Source of the DNA: Actinomadura macrotermitis
Lineage (GTDB): Bacteria > Actinomycetota > Actinomycetes > Streptosporangiales > Streptosporangiaceae
Assembly: GCF_009604375.1 (NCBI RefSeq)
Contig: NZ_WEGH01000002.1
Coordinates: 582,073 to 646,072, forward strand
DNA length: 64,000 nucleotides
Direction: 5' to 3'
The position numbers and the translations under genes are program-made. This document shows, in pieces, positions 9,061-16,682 of this stretch. Within the stretch, counting starts at the first letter, position 1, and each line of letters begins with the position of its first letter. The notes below the pieces were generated by a model. It did no database searches and was not told where the DNA came from. It saw only the letters and a program-made list of their open reading frames with translations.

Positions 9061-9090
9061 ACGTAGTACTACAACACGTAGTACTACAAG
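9061..9090. repeat. Tandem palindromes between whiB-like and GNAT genes
   Basis: The perfect 10-bp palindrome GTAGTACTAC occurs twice, at 9063-9072 and 9078-9087, in a 15-bp direct repeat (ACGTAGTACTACAA). The repeat lies in the divergent promoter region of the WhiB and GNAT genes. Such phasing of about 1.5 helical turns is typical of a dimeric regulator binding on two sites. I cannot name the regulator. Confidence 0.6.
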
Positions 9091-9134
9091 TCATGGTGAA
9101 CAATGTGGCGGGACGTCCGGATAGCCTGGTCAGC

Positions 9135-9611
9135 GTGCGGCGTGACCACGAAGTGACCTTCCGCGAAGCGACGCGGGACGACCTGCCCCAGATCGTCCGG
9201 CTGCTCGCCGACGACCCCCTCGGCATGACCCGGGAGACCCCCGGCGAGGTCATCCCCGAGGCCTACTTCGCGGCGTTCGCCGCCATCGAGCGCGACCCCA
9301 ACAACGCGGTCATCGTGGCCGAGTCCGGCGGGGCCGTCGCTGGAACGATGCAGATCACCTACATCCCCGGCCTGACCTACACCGGCGGCGAGCGCGCCCA
9401 GATCGAGGGCGTGCGGGTGGCCGCCGAGCAGCGCGGCCGCGGCATCGGCCAGATCATGATCGGCTGGGCGATCGAGCAGGCCCGCGCCCGCGGCTGCCGG
9501 GTGGTGCAGCTCACCACCGACCGGCAGCGCCCCGACTCGATCCGCTTCTACCAGAAGATCGGCTTCCGCCCCTCGCACATGGGGATGAAGTACCACCTCA
9601 AGGACGACTAG
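9135..9611 (+). CDS. GNAT-family N-acetyltransferase
   Basis: This acetyl-CoA-dependent acyltransferase is about 158 residues long. The acetyl-CoA loop is EQRGRGIGQIMIGWAIEQA, followed by the C-terminal motif RFYQKIGFRPSHMGMKYHL. The substrate is unknown. The GTG at 9135 was preferred because a TAGCCT -10-like element ends seven bases before it, consistent with a leaderless transcript, and the conserved fold begins with VTFREATRDD. An in-frame ATG at 9093 would add 14 residues but overlaps the region next to the palindromic repeats. The stop codon overlaps that of the convergent response regulator. Confidence 0.85.
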   Translation: MRRDHEVTFREATRDDLPQIVRLLADDPLGMTRETPGEVIPEAYFAAFAAIERDPNNAVIVAESGGAVAGTMQITYIPGLTYTGGERAQIEGVRVAAEQRGRGIGQIMIGWAIEQARARGCRVVQLTTDRQRPDSIRFYQKIGFRPSHMGMKYHLKDD

Positions 9612-10222
9612 AGCAGGCCCTGCTCCAGCGCCACCACCACCGCGCGGGTGCGGTCGCCCACGTCCAGCTTGGCGAAGATGCGCAGCAGGTGCGTCTTCAC
9701 CGTCGCCTCGGCGATGACCAGGCGGCGGCCGATGTCGGCGTTGGACAGCCCGTCGGCCACCGCGCGCAGCACCTCGGCCTCCCGGGCGGTCAGCGCCGCC
9801 GGGGCCGGGCGGCGCATCCGGTTCACCAGCCGCCGCGCCACCTGCGGGGCGAGGACGGTCTCGCCGCGCGCCGCCGCGTGCAGGGCGGCCACCAGCTCCT
9901 CGCGGGTGGCGTCCTTCAGCAGGTAGCCGACGGCGCCCGCCTCGACCGCGCGCTCGATGTCGGCGTCGGTGTCGTAGGTGGTGAGGATCAGCACCCGGGT
10001 GCGGGCGGCGATGCGGGCGGTGGCGGCGACGCCGTCCAGGACGGGCATCCGCAGGTCCAGCAGCGCCACGTCCGGCTCGGTGCGCTCGGCCAGCTCGACC
10101 GCCTCGCGCCCGTCGGCGGCCTCGCCGACGACGGTGATGGCGGGGTCGGCCGACAGCAGCGCGACGACGCCGGCGCGCATCGCCGGGTGGTCGTCGGCCA
10201 CGAGCACGCGCAGTCCGGTCAT
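9608..10222 (-). CDS. LuxR-family (NarL-type) response regulator
   Basis: The 204-residue protein has a receiver domain with acidic pocket DD at 10-11, phospho-acceptor Asp56 in LLDLRMPVLDG, and Lys in YLLKDAT. A LuxR helix-turn-helix follows (LTAREAEVLRAVADGLSNAD onward). It starts one base after the stop of the histidine kinase and is the last gene of the MMPL-kinase-regulator operon, so the two form a cognate two-component pair. The target is probably the MMPL operon itself; this is inferred from gene order. Confidence 0.95.
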   Translation of the reverse strand: MTGLRVLVADDHPAMRAGVVALLSADPAITVVGEAADGREAVELAERTEPDVALLDLRMPVLDGVAATARIAARTRVLILTTYDTDADIERAVEAGAVGYLLKDATREELVAALHAAARGETVLAPQVARRLVNRMRRPAPAALTAREAEVLRAVADGLSNADIGRRLVIAEATVKTHLLRIFAKLDVGDRTRAVVVALEQGLL

Positions 10223-10223
10223 G

Positions 10224-11402
10224 TCACGTCCGTCCGTTCAGGGGCAGGGCGGCGAGCACGCGGGTGCCGTCGCCCACGGAGCTGGTCACGGTGAGCTCGC
10301 CGCCGAGTTCGGCGAGGCGGCGGCGCATCCCGGCCAGGCCGAACCCGCCGGCCCGCCCGGGCGCGAAGCCGCGGCCGTCGTCGGTGATCTCCAGCTCGAC
10401 GCCGTGCGGGTACCGGGCGAGCACGACGCCGACGGTGGTGGCGCCCGCGTGCTTGCGGATGTTGGCCAGGGACTCCTGGGTGCAGCGCAGCAGCGCGATC
10501 CGGGCCGGCCGGTCGCACTCCACGTCGGGCAGGTCGGCGCTGACGGCCAGGCCGGTGTCCTCGGCGAAGCGGTCCAGGGTGCGGCGCAGCGTGGCGGCGA
10601 TGGAGCCGGCGGGCGCGGCGCCCTCGACCAGGGTGCGCGCCTCGGCGAGGTTGTCCCGCGCGGTCCGCTCGATCGAGCGCAGCCGCGGGCCGCTCGCGGC
10701 GGGGTCGGCGCGGGCGGCCTCGGCGAGCGCGACGATCGCCGCGAAGCCCTGGGCGAGGGTGTCGTGGATCTCGCGGGCGAGCCGGTCGCGCTCGGCGGCT
10801 GCCCCCTCCCGCCGGTGCGCCTCGGCCAGCTGCGCGCGGGCCTCGGCCAGCTCGGCGTCCAGCCGCCGGGCCCGCTCCTCGCCCCGCCTGACCCGGCGGT
10901 GCACCGACAGGCCGAGCAGCACGGCCGCCGCGAAGGCGGCGACGGTGACGACGGCGTTGCCGGCGAAGGGGTCGCCGGTCCGGATCGTCCAGCCCGCCAC
11001 GGTGGCGAGGGCGGCGGCGCCGCTGAACGCGACCGACCGGCGCGGGGTGGCCGCGAACAGCCAGAACATCGGCAGCGAGACGACGTACAGCGCCGCGCCG
11101 CCGCGCAGGTACGCCAGCGCGCCCAGCCCGGCGACGAGCACGCACAGGAACCATTCGCGGCGGGGGGCCGAGGCGCCCGGAGCTTGCGACGCGCCTCGGC
11201 GTTGGGGGTGTCCCCCATGGGGGCGGGGGAACCGCCAGGCGAGGCCGTAGGCCACGGCGAGCGCGACCGGCAGCGCCGACGACCAGTACCGCATCGCGCC
11301 CTGGTCGCCCTGCGCGGCGACGATGTCGGGCGCCAGGCCCAGCAGCAGCCAGGACAGGCTGTTCCAAAGGTGGATCCGGTACGGATCGTCGTCCCGCCGC
11401 AT
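10224..11402 (-). CDS. Sensor histidine kinase (HisKA_3 type)
   Basis: This membrane-bound histidine kinase of about 392 residues has four to five N-terminal hydrophobic segments (to about residue 160), a coiled-coil linker, and the HisKA_3 motif LAREIHDTLAQGFAAIVALA with the phospho-acceptor His. A HATPase_c domain follows with DDGRGF and GFGLAGMRRRL. The ATG at 11402 is preferred: AAGGTGA lies six bases upstream, and the gene overlaps the end of the MMPL gene in a translational-coupling arrangement. GTG at 11411 is an alternative. An unusual GC hairpin sequence interrupts the coding region after the second membrane segment. Confidence 0.94.
   Translation of the reverse strand: MRRDDDPYRIHLWNSLSWLLLGLAPDIVAAQGDQGAMRYWSSALPVALAVAYGLAWRFPRPHGGHPQRRGASQAPGASAPRREWFLCVLVAGLGALAYLRGGAALYVVSLPMFWLFAATPRRSVAFSGAAALATVAGWTIRTGDPFAGNAVVTVAAFAAAVLLGLSVHRRVRRGEERARRLDAELAEARAQLAEAHRREGAAAERDRLAREIHDTLAQGFAAIVALAEAARADPAASGPRLRSIERTARDNLAEARTLVEGAAPAGSIAATLRRTLDRFAEDTGLAVSADLPDVECDRPARIALLRCTQESLANIRKHAGATTVGVVLARYPHGVELEITDDGRGFAPGRAGGFGLAGMRRRLAELGGELTVTSSVGDGTRVLAALPLNGRT
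11165..11232. repeat. GC-hairpin repeat-like segment inside the kinase gene
   Basis: GTTGGGGGTGTCCCCCATGG, followed by more G-runs and flanked by GGAGCTTGCGACGCG, resembles the short intergenic hairpin repeats common in streptomycete genomes. Here it lies in frame in the kinase loop between membrane segments and encodes a Pro/Gly/Arg-rich stretch. It may be a repeat element captured in a permissive loop. Recognition is from memory of similar sequences, not a search. Confidence 0.35.
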
Positions 11403-11407
11403 GTTGA

Positions 11408-13432
11408 TCACCTTATGTTCCGCCAGGCGGCGTCGCCGAGGAGCAGCAGGGCCGCCGGCAGGATCACCAGCCGGATCACGAAGGCGTCCAGCAGCACCGC
11501 CGCCGCCAGGCTGAACCCGATCTGCTTCATCTCGATCAGGTGCAGCGGGACGAAGCTGGCGAACACCGTCACCATCACCACGGCGGCGCCCGTCACCACC
11601 CTGGCCGAGCCGCCGATGCCCTCCAGCACCGCGCGGCGGGCGGGGACGCCGCCGCGCACCAGCTCCTGGACGCGGCTAAGCACGAACATCTGGTAGTCCA
11701 TCGACAGCCCGAACAAGATCACGAACAGGAACAGCGGGACGCGCGAGCCGATCGAGCCCATCGAGGTGAAGCCGAGCAGGCCCTCGGCCCAGGTGCCCTG
11801 GAACACCAGCGTCAGCAGGCCGAGCGACGCCGCGGCCGACAGCAGGTTGAGCAGCACCCCGACCACGCCGAGGACCACCGACCGGAACGCCCGCACCGTG
11901 ATGACGAAGGTGACCAGCAGCAGCGCGCCCAGGATCAGCGGCATCCTGCCCTTCTGATGTTCGGGGTAGTCGGCGTAGCGGGCGACGTCCCCGGTCACCG
12001 CGGCCTGGACGCCCGGCAGCGCGCGCGCTGCGGCACGCAGGTCCCGCAGCGACTCCTGCGCCTGCGGTGTGCTCGGGTAGTGCGGGAACGGCACCTCCAG
12101 CACGGTGACGCGGCGGTCGGCCGAGGTGAGCAGCCGGGGCGTGCCGGTGAGGGTGCGCAGGGCGGCGGCGACCTCGTCCGCCCGGCCCGGGTCGGCCTCC
12201 ACCACGACCCGGTGGGTCGAGCGCAGCTCGGGGAAGGCGTCGTTGACGCGGTGGAAGGCGGCCATGGCGGGCAGGTCGCGCGAGTAGGTCTCGCGGCCCA
12301 CGTCGGTCAGCCTGATGCCGAGCAGCGGGGCGGCCAGGGCGAGCATGGCGGCCAGCGCCACGGCCAGGGTGAGGACGGGCCGCCGCGCGGTGGCCCGCAG
12401 CACGCGCCCCGTCCCCCGCTGCGGCGTCCGGCCCCCGCCGCGCCGCCCCAGCTTGACCAGCAGCGCCGGCAGCACCGTCAGCGAGCTGACCACCGCGGCC
12501 AGCGTCACCACGATCGCGCCGGTGGCCAGCGATCCGAAGATGACGTCGCCGGCCAGGTACAGCGTCGCGCTGGACGCCGCGACCGCCAGCCCGGAGATCA
12601 CCACGGCCCGCCCGGAGGTGGCCGCGGCCAGCTCCACCAGGGCCTCGGCGCTCAGCCGCCCCTGCGCGCGGGCCCGCTCTTCCCGCTCGCGCTTGAGGTA
12701 GAACAGCGTGTAGTCGACGCCGACGGCCATGCCGATGAGCAGGATGACGTTGGTGCCGACCCCGGCGTCGGGGAAGACGTGCGAGGCCAGCATCGACAGC
12801 CCGACACCGGCCGCGATCGAGGAGACCGCCAGCAGCAGCGGCACGGCCGCCAGCACCACCGACCGGAACACCAGCAGCAGCACGATCAGCGTGACGGGCA
12901 GGGCGAGCATCTCGGTGCGCGACAGGTCCTCGCCCCGCTGCGCCTGGACGTCCTTGCTGATGGACGGGCTGCCGGACTCCTCCACCCGCAGCCCCGGATG
13001 GGCCTTCTGGACGGCGGCGGTCTGGGCGAGCAGCGGCCCGACGTGCTTCCTGCCGTCCAGCTCGGGCCCCCGCATGGTCACGTCGACCCGCAGGGCCCGC
13101 CCGTCGGCGGACCGCACCGGCGCCGCCACCTCCGCCACCTCCGGAAGCCGGCGCATCCGATCGCCGACCTCCCGGGCGGCGGCGTCGACATCGCCCCCGC
13201 CGTGCGAGGAGATCAGGACCCGCTCCAGCGGCCGCTGCTGCAGCCCGCCGCGCTCGGCCATCGCCTCGGCGCGTCCCGCCTCACCGACCCGGAAGTCCGC
13301 CGACGTGGCGGCGTTCCCGCCGACCAGAAGACCGGCCCCCAGACATACCGCCACGAACAACAACCACCCGGCTATGGCCCGCCACGGATGATGGGCACTC
13401 CACCGCGCCACCCGCACCACAAGATCACTCAT
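11408..13432 (-). CDS. MMPL-family transporter (RND superfamily)
   Basis: This 674-residue transporter has two repeats of one helix, a periplasmic loop and five or six helices. The proton-relay Asp-Tyr pairs are in GMAVGVDYTLFYLKRER and LFGLSMDYQMFVLSRVQE. Family members export lipids, antibiotics or siderophores. It is the first gene of an operon with a sensor kinase and response regulator, so its substrate or an envelope signal is likely sensed by that pair. The upstream gap holds a perfect 20-bp palindrome 58 bases before the start. The start region (ATGAGTGATCTTGTG) has only a weak ribosome binding site. Confidence 0.94.
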   Translation of the reverse strand: MSDLVVRVARWSAHHPWRAIAGWLLFVAVCLGAGLLVGGNAATSADFRVGEAGRAEAMAERGGLQQRPLERVLISSHGGGDVDAAAREVGDRMRRLPEVAEVAAPVRSADGRALRVDVTMRGPELDGRKHVGPLLAQTAAVQKAHPGLRVEESGSPSISKDVQAQRGEDLSRTEMLALPVTLIVLLLVFRSVVLAAVPLLLAVSSIAAGVGLSMLASHVFPDAGVGTNVILLIGMAVGVDYTLFYLKREREERARAQGRLSAEALVELAAATSGRAVVISGLAVAASSATLYLAGDVIFGSLATGAIVVTLAAVVSSLTVLPALLVKLGRRGGGRTPQRGTGRVLRATARRPVLTLAVALAAMLALAAPLLGIRLTDVGRETYSRDLPAMAAFHRVNDAFPELRSTHRVVVEADPGRADEVAAALRTLTGTPRLLTSADRRVTVLEVPFPHYPSTPQAQESLRDLRAAARALPGVQAAVTGDVARYADYPEHQKGRMPLILGALLLVTFVITVRAFRSVVLGVVGVLLNLLSAAASLGLLTLVFQGTWAEGLLGFTSMGSIGSRVPLFLFVILFGLSMDYQMFVLSRVQELVRGGVPARRAVLEGIGGSARVVTGAAVVMVTVFASFVPLHLIEMKQIGFSLAAAVLLDAFVIRLVILPAALLLLGDAAWRNIR

Positions 13433-13490
13433 GCCGTCAATGCTGGTGAAAGCGCCATATCCAGCGACAGCATCGACCGGCTGAACCCGT

Positions 13491-13510
13491 TGTCCACCGA
13501 CCGGTGGACA
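13491..13510. promoter_or_regulatory. Perfect 8-4-8 inverted repeat upstream of the MMPL operon
   Basis: TGTCCACCGACCGGTGGACA consists of TGTCCACC and GGTGGACA around a GACC spacer. It lies 58-78 bases upstream of the MMPL start in the divergent gap to the methyltransferase gene. The symmetry is typical of a TetR- or GntR-class operator. No such regulator gene is adjacent. Confidence 0.55.
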
Positions 13511-13715
13511 GGCGGCCCGCCCTCAGGGCCTCCGCTGGAGGGCCACGGTCGCCGCATCGGTCGGCACCTGTCCCGGTAAGGTGGCGGTGTTCGTATCGCT
13601 GCGGCCGAGGAGGTGAGTCCCGCTCATGCCCGAGCAGAACGGGTGCTCCCGCCTGGCCGACCTGGCGTAACAGGTGGCCCGGGGAGCCCCGTAGGTATCC
13701 CGGAAGGCAACACCT

Positions 13716-14486
13716 GTGTCACCTCTCACCGAATCCGCCGTCGTCTCCACGCTGCGCACCGCCGGGTGCGTCTTCGCCGAGGACGAGGCGCGGATGATCC
13801 TCTCCACCGCGACGACGCCCGCCGAACTGGCCTCGATGGTGGAGCGCCGCGCCGCCGGGCTCCCCCTTGAGCACGTTCTCGGCTGGGCCGAGTTCTGCGG
13901 GCTGCGGTTCGCCGTGGACGCCGGGGTCTTCGTCCCCAGACGGCGCACCGAGTTCCTCGTGCGGCAGGCCATCGGCCTGACGGGGGCCGGGGACGTCGCC
14001 GTCGACCTGTGCTGCGGCTCCGGGGCCCTCGGCGCGGCCCTGGCCGCTTCGGTGGACGTCGAGCTGTATTCGGCCGATGTCGACCCGGCGGCGGTGCGGT
14101 GCGCCCGGCGCAACGTCGGCCGCGTCTACGAGGGCGATCTGTTCGAGCCGCTGCCGCAGGAGCTGCGGGGACGGGTCGGCGTCCTGCTGGCCAACGTCCC
14201 CTACGTCCCCACGGGCGAGGTCTCCCTGCTCCCCGCCGAAGCACGGGTGCACGAGGCCCGGGTCGCCCTGGACGGCGGCTCCGACGGCCTGGAGGTGCTG
14301 CGGCGCGTCACCGGCGAGGCGGCCTCCTGGCTGGCGCCCGGCGGGCACCTGCTGTTCGAGACCAGCGAGCGCCAGGTCCCCGCGGCCGTGGCGGCGGTGG
14401 AGGCCGGCGGGCTGGTCCCGCGGGTCGTCGCCTCGGACGAGTGGTACGCCACCGTAGTCATCGGCCGCAGCGTGTCTGAACTGTGA
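13716..14486 (+). CDS. HemK/PrmC-like N5-glutamine methyltransferase
   Basis: The 256-residue class I SAM methyltransferase has the SAM-binding motif VAVDLCCGSGALGAALA and the NVPYVPTGEV motif in place of canonical NPPY, as seen in the actinobacterial 'putative protein N(5)-glutamine methyltransferase' subgroup. The N-terminal helical domain (residues 1-75) resembles the PrmC release-factor-binding domain. The start is GTG with GGAAGG about eight bases upstream. The leader of about 125 bases contains a possible 14-codon ORF (13626-13670). The substrate could be a release factor or another protein; this is not the main prmC for certain. Confidence 0.82.
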   Translation: MSPLTESAVVSTLRTAGCVFAEDEARMILSTATTPAELASMVERRAAGLPLEHVLGWAEFCGLRFAVDAGVFVPRRRTEFLVRQAIGLTGAGDVAVDLCCGSGALGAALAASVDVELYSADVDPAAVRCARRNVGRVYEGDLFEPLPQELRGRVGVLLANVPYVPTGEVSLLPAEARVHEARVALDGGSDGLEVLRRVTGEAASWLAPGGHLLFETSERQVPAAVAAVEAGGLVPRVVASDEWYATVVIGRSVSEL

Positions 14487-14544
14487 CTTTCCGGCGGCAT
14501 GGAGCCGGTTCCCCCGGGGACAACGCCGCCAAGGAGGAAGTGTC

Positions 14545-14715
14545 ATGCTCTGGTTGATCCTCGTTCTGCTGCTGGTGCTGGTCCTGGCGGGCGCCGGCTT
14601 CGCCCTCAAGATCCTCTGGTACGTCGCCGTGATCGTGCTGGTCCTGTGGCTGCTCGGCTTCGTCGTCCGCAGCGCGGACTCCACCGGCAAGCGGGGCCGC
14701 TGGTACCGCTGGTGA
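14545..14715 (+). CDS. Small hydrophobic membrane protein (56 aa)
   Basis: The ATG at 14545 follows a strong AAGGAGGAA site and opens a 56-codon frame. It encodes two hydrophobic segments (about residues 2-20 and 24-42) and a short basic tail ending KRGRWYRW. Similar tiny hydrophobic proteins are widespread in actinomycetes, sometimes induced by stress, and have no known activity. It stands alone, with a convergent terminator about 160 bases downstream. The strong ribosome binding site and the amphipathic end argue that it is translated. Confidence 0.75.
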   Translation: MLWLILVLLLVLVLAGAGFALKILWYVAVIVLVLWLLGFVVRSADSTGKRGRWYRW

Positions 14716-14876
14716 ACCGGGGCCGGGAACATATCCCGGCGCCGGCCGGTTACACATGATGGTCGGTGTGCCTGGTGTCCCCGGGCCTCATCTATCGCCT
14801 TCGCGGAATACCGTCCGGCTGGAGCCGCGTTGTGCATCTCGCCGAGAGGCGACCCGGCACATCGGCCCTGACGTGC

Positions 14877-14909
14877 GACGACCCCGCTGGATGATCCGGC
14901 GGGGTCGTC
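14877..14909. terminator. Bidirectional hairpin terminator
   Basis: GACGACCCCGC (14877-14887) pairs with GCGGGGTCGTC (14899-14909) across an 11-base loop, followed by GTCTTTCTC. It separates the small membrane protein gene from the convergent hydrolase-SDR gene. Nothing else is recognised in 14716-14876. Confidence 0.75.
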
Positions 14910-14916
14910 GTCTTTC

Positions 14917-16548
14917 TCAGAGGCGCGCGCGGGCCAGCAGGCGCATCGCCGCCGGCGACACCCGCGAAACCAGCCGCGCCAGGTGCGCCTCGGGCGTGAC
15001 CGGGACGACGGCGCTGTCCTTGCGGACGGCTGCGACGATCCGCTCCGCCACCTGCTCGGGCCCGTAGTTGCGCAGCCCGTAGGCGCGCACGGCGCGCTTG
15101 CGCTGCTCGGCCTGCCCGTCCGCGGACAGGCCGACGAACGCGGTGGTGCGGGTGATCGCGGTGTTGACGATCCCCGGGCAGATCGCCGAGACGCCGATGC
15201 CCTCGCCCGCCAGCTCGGCGCGCAGGCACTCGGTGAGCATCAGCACGGCCGCCTTGCTGGTGCTGTAGGCGGGCAGCGACCGGGACGGGGTGAACGCCGC
15301 CATCGAGGCGGTGTTGACGATGTGCCCGCCCTCGCCGCGCTCGACCATGAGCCGCCCGAACAGCCGGGCGCCGTGGATGACGCCCCACAGGTTGACGCCG
15401 AGCAGGCGCTCCCAGTCCTCGGTGGTGTGGTCCAGGAACGAGCCGGACATGCCGATGCCCGCGTTGTTGACCAGGATGTCGGGGGCGCCGATCTCGGCGG
15501 CGAACTTCTCCATCGCGACGCCGTCGGAGACGTCCACCGCGTAGGCGCGGGCGGACGGCCCGGCCAGCGCGGCGGTCTCCTCGGCGGCGGCCGCGTCCAG
15601 GTCCGCGGCGACGATCCGCGCGCCGAGCCGGGCGAACGCCAGCGCGGTCGCGCGGCCGATCCCGCTGCCGGCCCCCGTGACGACGACGAGGCGGTCCTCG
15701 AACTCGCTGTCCAGAGCGCGGCGCGCGGCGGGGGCCTGGTCGATGTGCTCGGTGACCAGGCGGGCGATGACGTCGGGCCGGGAGACCGGCACCCAGTGCT
15801 TGCCCTTGATCCGCCGGATCCACAGGTTCGGCGCGTACGGGCGCGCCGCCTCGGCCAGCGCGGGCGTGACGAACGCGTCGTCCTCGGGCACGACGAGCTG
15901 GACCGGCACGTCGGTGCGCCGCTCGCGGGGCCGCAGCAGCCGCTCGGGCATGTTCGCGCGGTACAGGGCGACGCCCGCGGCGCCGTCGGCGGACAGGGTC
16001 GGCCCGAAGTGCGCGTGCCCCTCCAGCCGCTCCAGCAGCCGGGCGCCGACGCCGGTGCGCCAGGACAGCTCGGGCAGGGCGGGTGACTGGAAGAAGCCGA
16101 TGTACCAGGAGTGCAGGCCCTGCCGCAGCGCGCTGCGCGGGTGGAAGCGGCGCATCCAGTGGCCGACGTGGTCCAGCGACGGCCCGGAGATCGAGGTGAA
16201 CGAGGCGAACCGCTCGGGCATCGTGCACACCGCCTCCCACGACTGGATGGAGCCCCAGTCGTGGCCGACGAGGTGGACCGGCTCGCCGGGGCTGACCGCG
16301 TCGAGCACGGCGCGCATGTCGGCCATCAGCCGGTCCAGCCGGTAGGCGGCGCGGCCGGCGGGCCGCGAGGACGCGCCCGCGCCCCGCACGTCGTAGGTGA
16401 TGACGCGGAACCGCTCGGCGAGGCGCGCGGCGACGCCGTCCCAGACGGCGTGGGTGTCGGGGTACCCGTGCACCAGCAGGACGGCGGGGCCGGACCCGCG
16501 CTCGTGGACGGCGAGGTCGACGCCGTCGCCGCGGACAGTATTGGACAT
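14917..16548 (-). CDS. Epoxide hydrolase/SDR fusion (EphD-like)
   Basis: The 543-residue fusion has an N-terminal alpha/beta hydrolase (residues 1-265: HGYPDTHAVWDG, nucleophile Asp in LVGHDWGSIQSW) joined to a C-terminal SDR. The SDR has the VVVTGAGSGIGRATALAFAR motif, NNAG, and catalytic YSTSK. This order matches mycobacterial EphD, reported to act on cell-envelope lipids. The nucleophile in GHDWG is Asp, as in epoxide hydrolases. The ATG at 16548 is followed by SNTVRGDGVDLAVHE, the expected first strand; a longer frame from TTG at 16584 is less likely. The substrate is unknown. Compare the reverse-order fusion at 41826-43478. Confidence 0.9.
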   Translation of the reverse strand: MSNTVRGDGVDLAVHERGSGPAVLLVHGYPDTHAVWDGVAARLAERFRVITYDVRGAGASSRPAGRAAYRLDRLMADMRAVLDAVSPGEPVHLVGHDWGSIQSWEAVCTMPERFASFTSISGPSLDHVGHWMRRFHPRSALRQGLHSWYIGFFQSPALPELSWRTGVGARLLERLEGHAHFGPTLSADGAAGVALYRANMPERLLRPRERRTDVPVQLVVPEDDAFVTPALAEAARPYAPNLWIRRIKGKHWVPVSRPDVIARLVTEHIDQAPAARRALDSEFEDRLVVVTGAGSGIGRATALAFARLGARIVAADLDAAAAEETAALAGPSARAYAVDVSDGVAMEKFAAEIGAPDILVNNAGIGMSGSFLDHTTEDWERLLGVNLWGVIHGARLFGRLMVERGEGGHIVNTASMAAFTPSRSLPAYSTSKAAVLMLTECLRAELAGEGIGVSAICPGIVNTAITRTTAFVGLSADGQAEQRKRAVRAYGLRNYGPEQVAERIVAAVRKDSAVVPVTPEAHLARLVSRVSPAAMRLLARARL

Positions 16549-16682
16549 GAAGTCATTAAGGGCCGCGGCGGCCGCCCCGGTCAATCGACAGTGACCGACG
16601 TTACAGCGCTGTTGATCCGCTCTGTCCTGGGCAGAGATCCCGTGTAAGGCTGAGCCGAGGATCCGTTCGTGGGGAGCGCAAC

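Noticed and set aside
13600..13715. M-box, SAM or c-di-GMP riboswitch before the HemK-like gene
   Set aside because: Only fragments such as GAGGAGGTGAG and GGTATCCCGGAAGG match by eye; no consensus core could be assembled.
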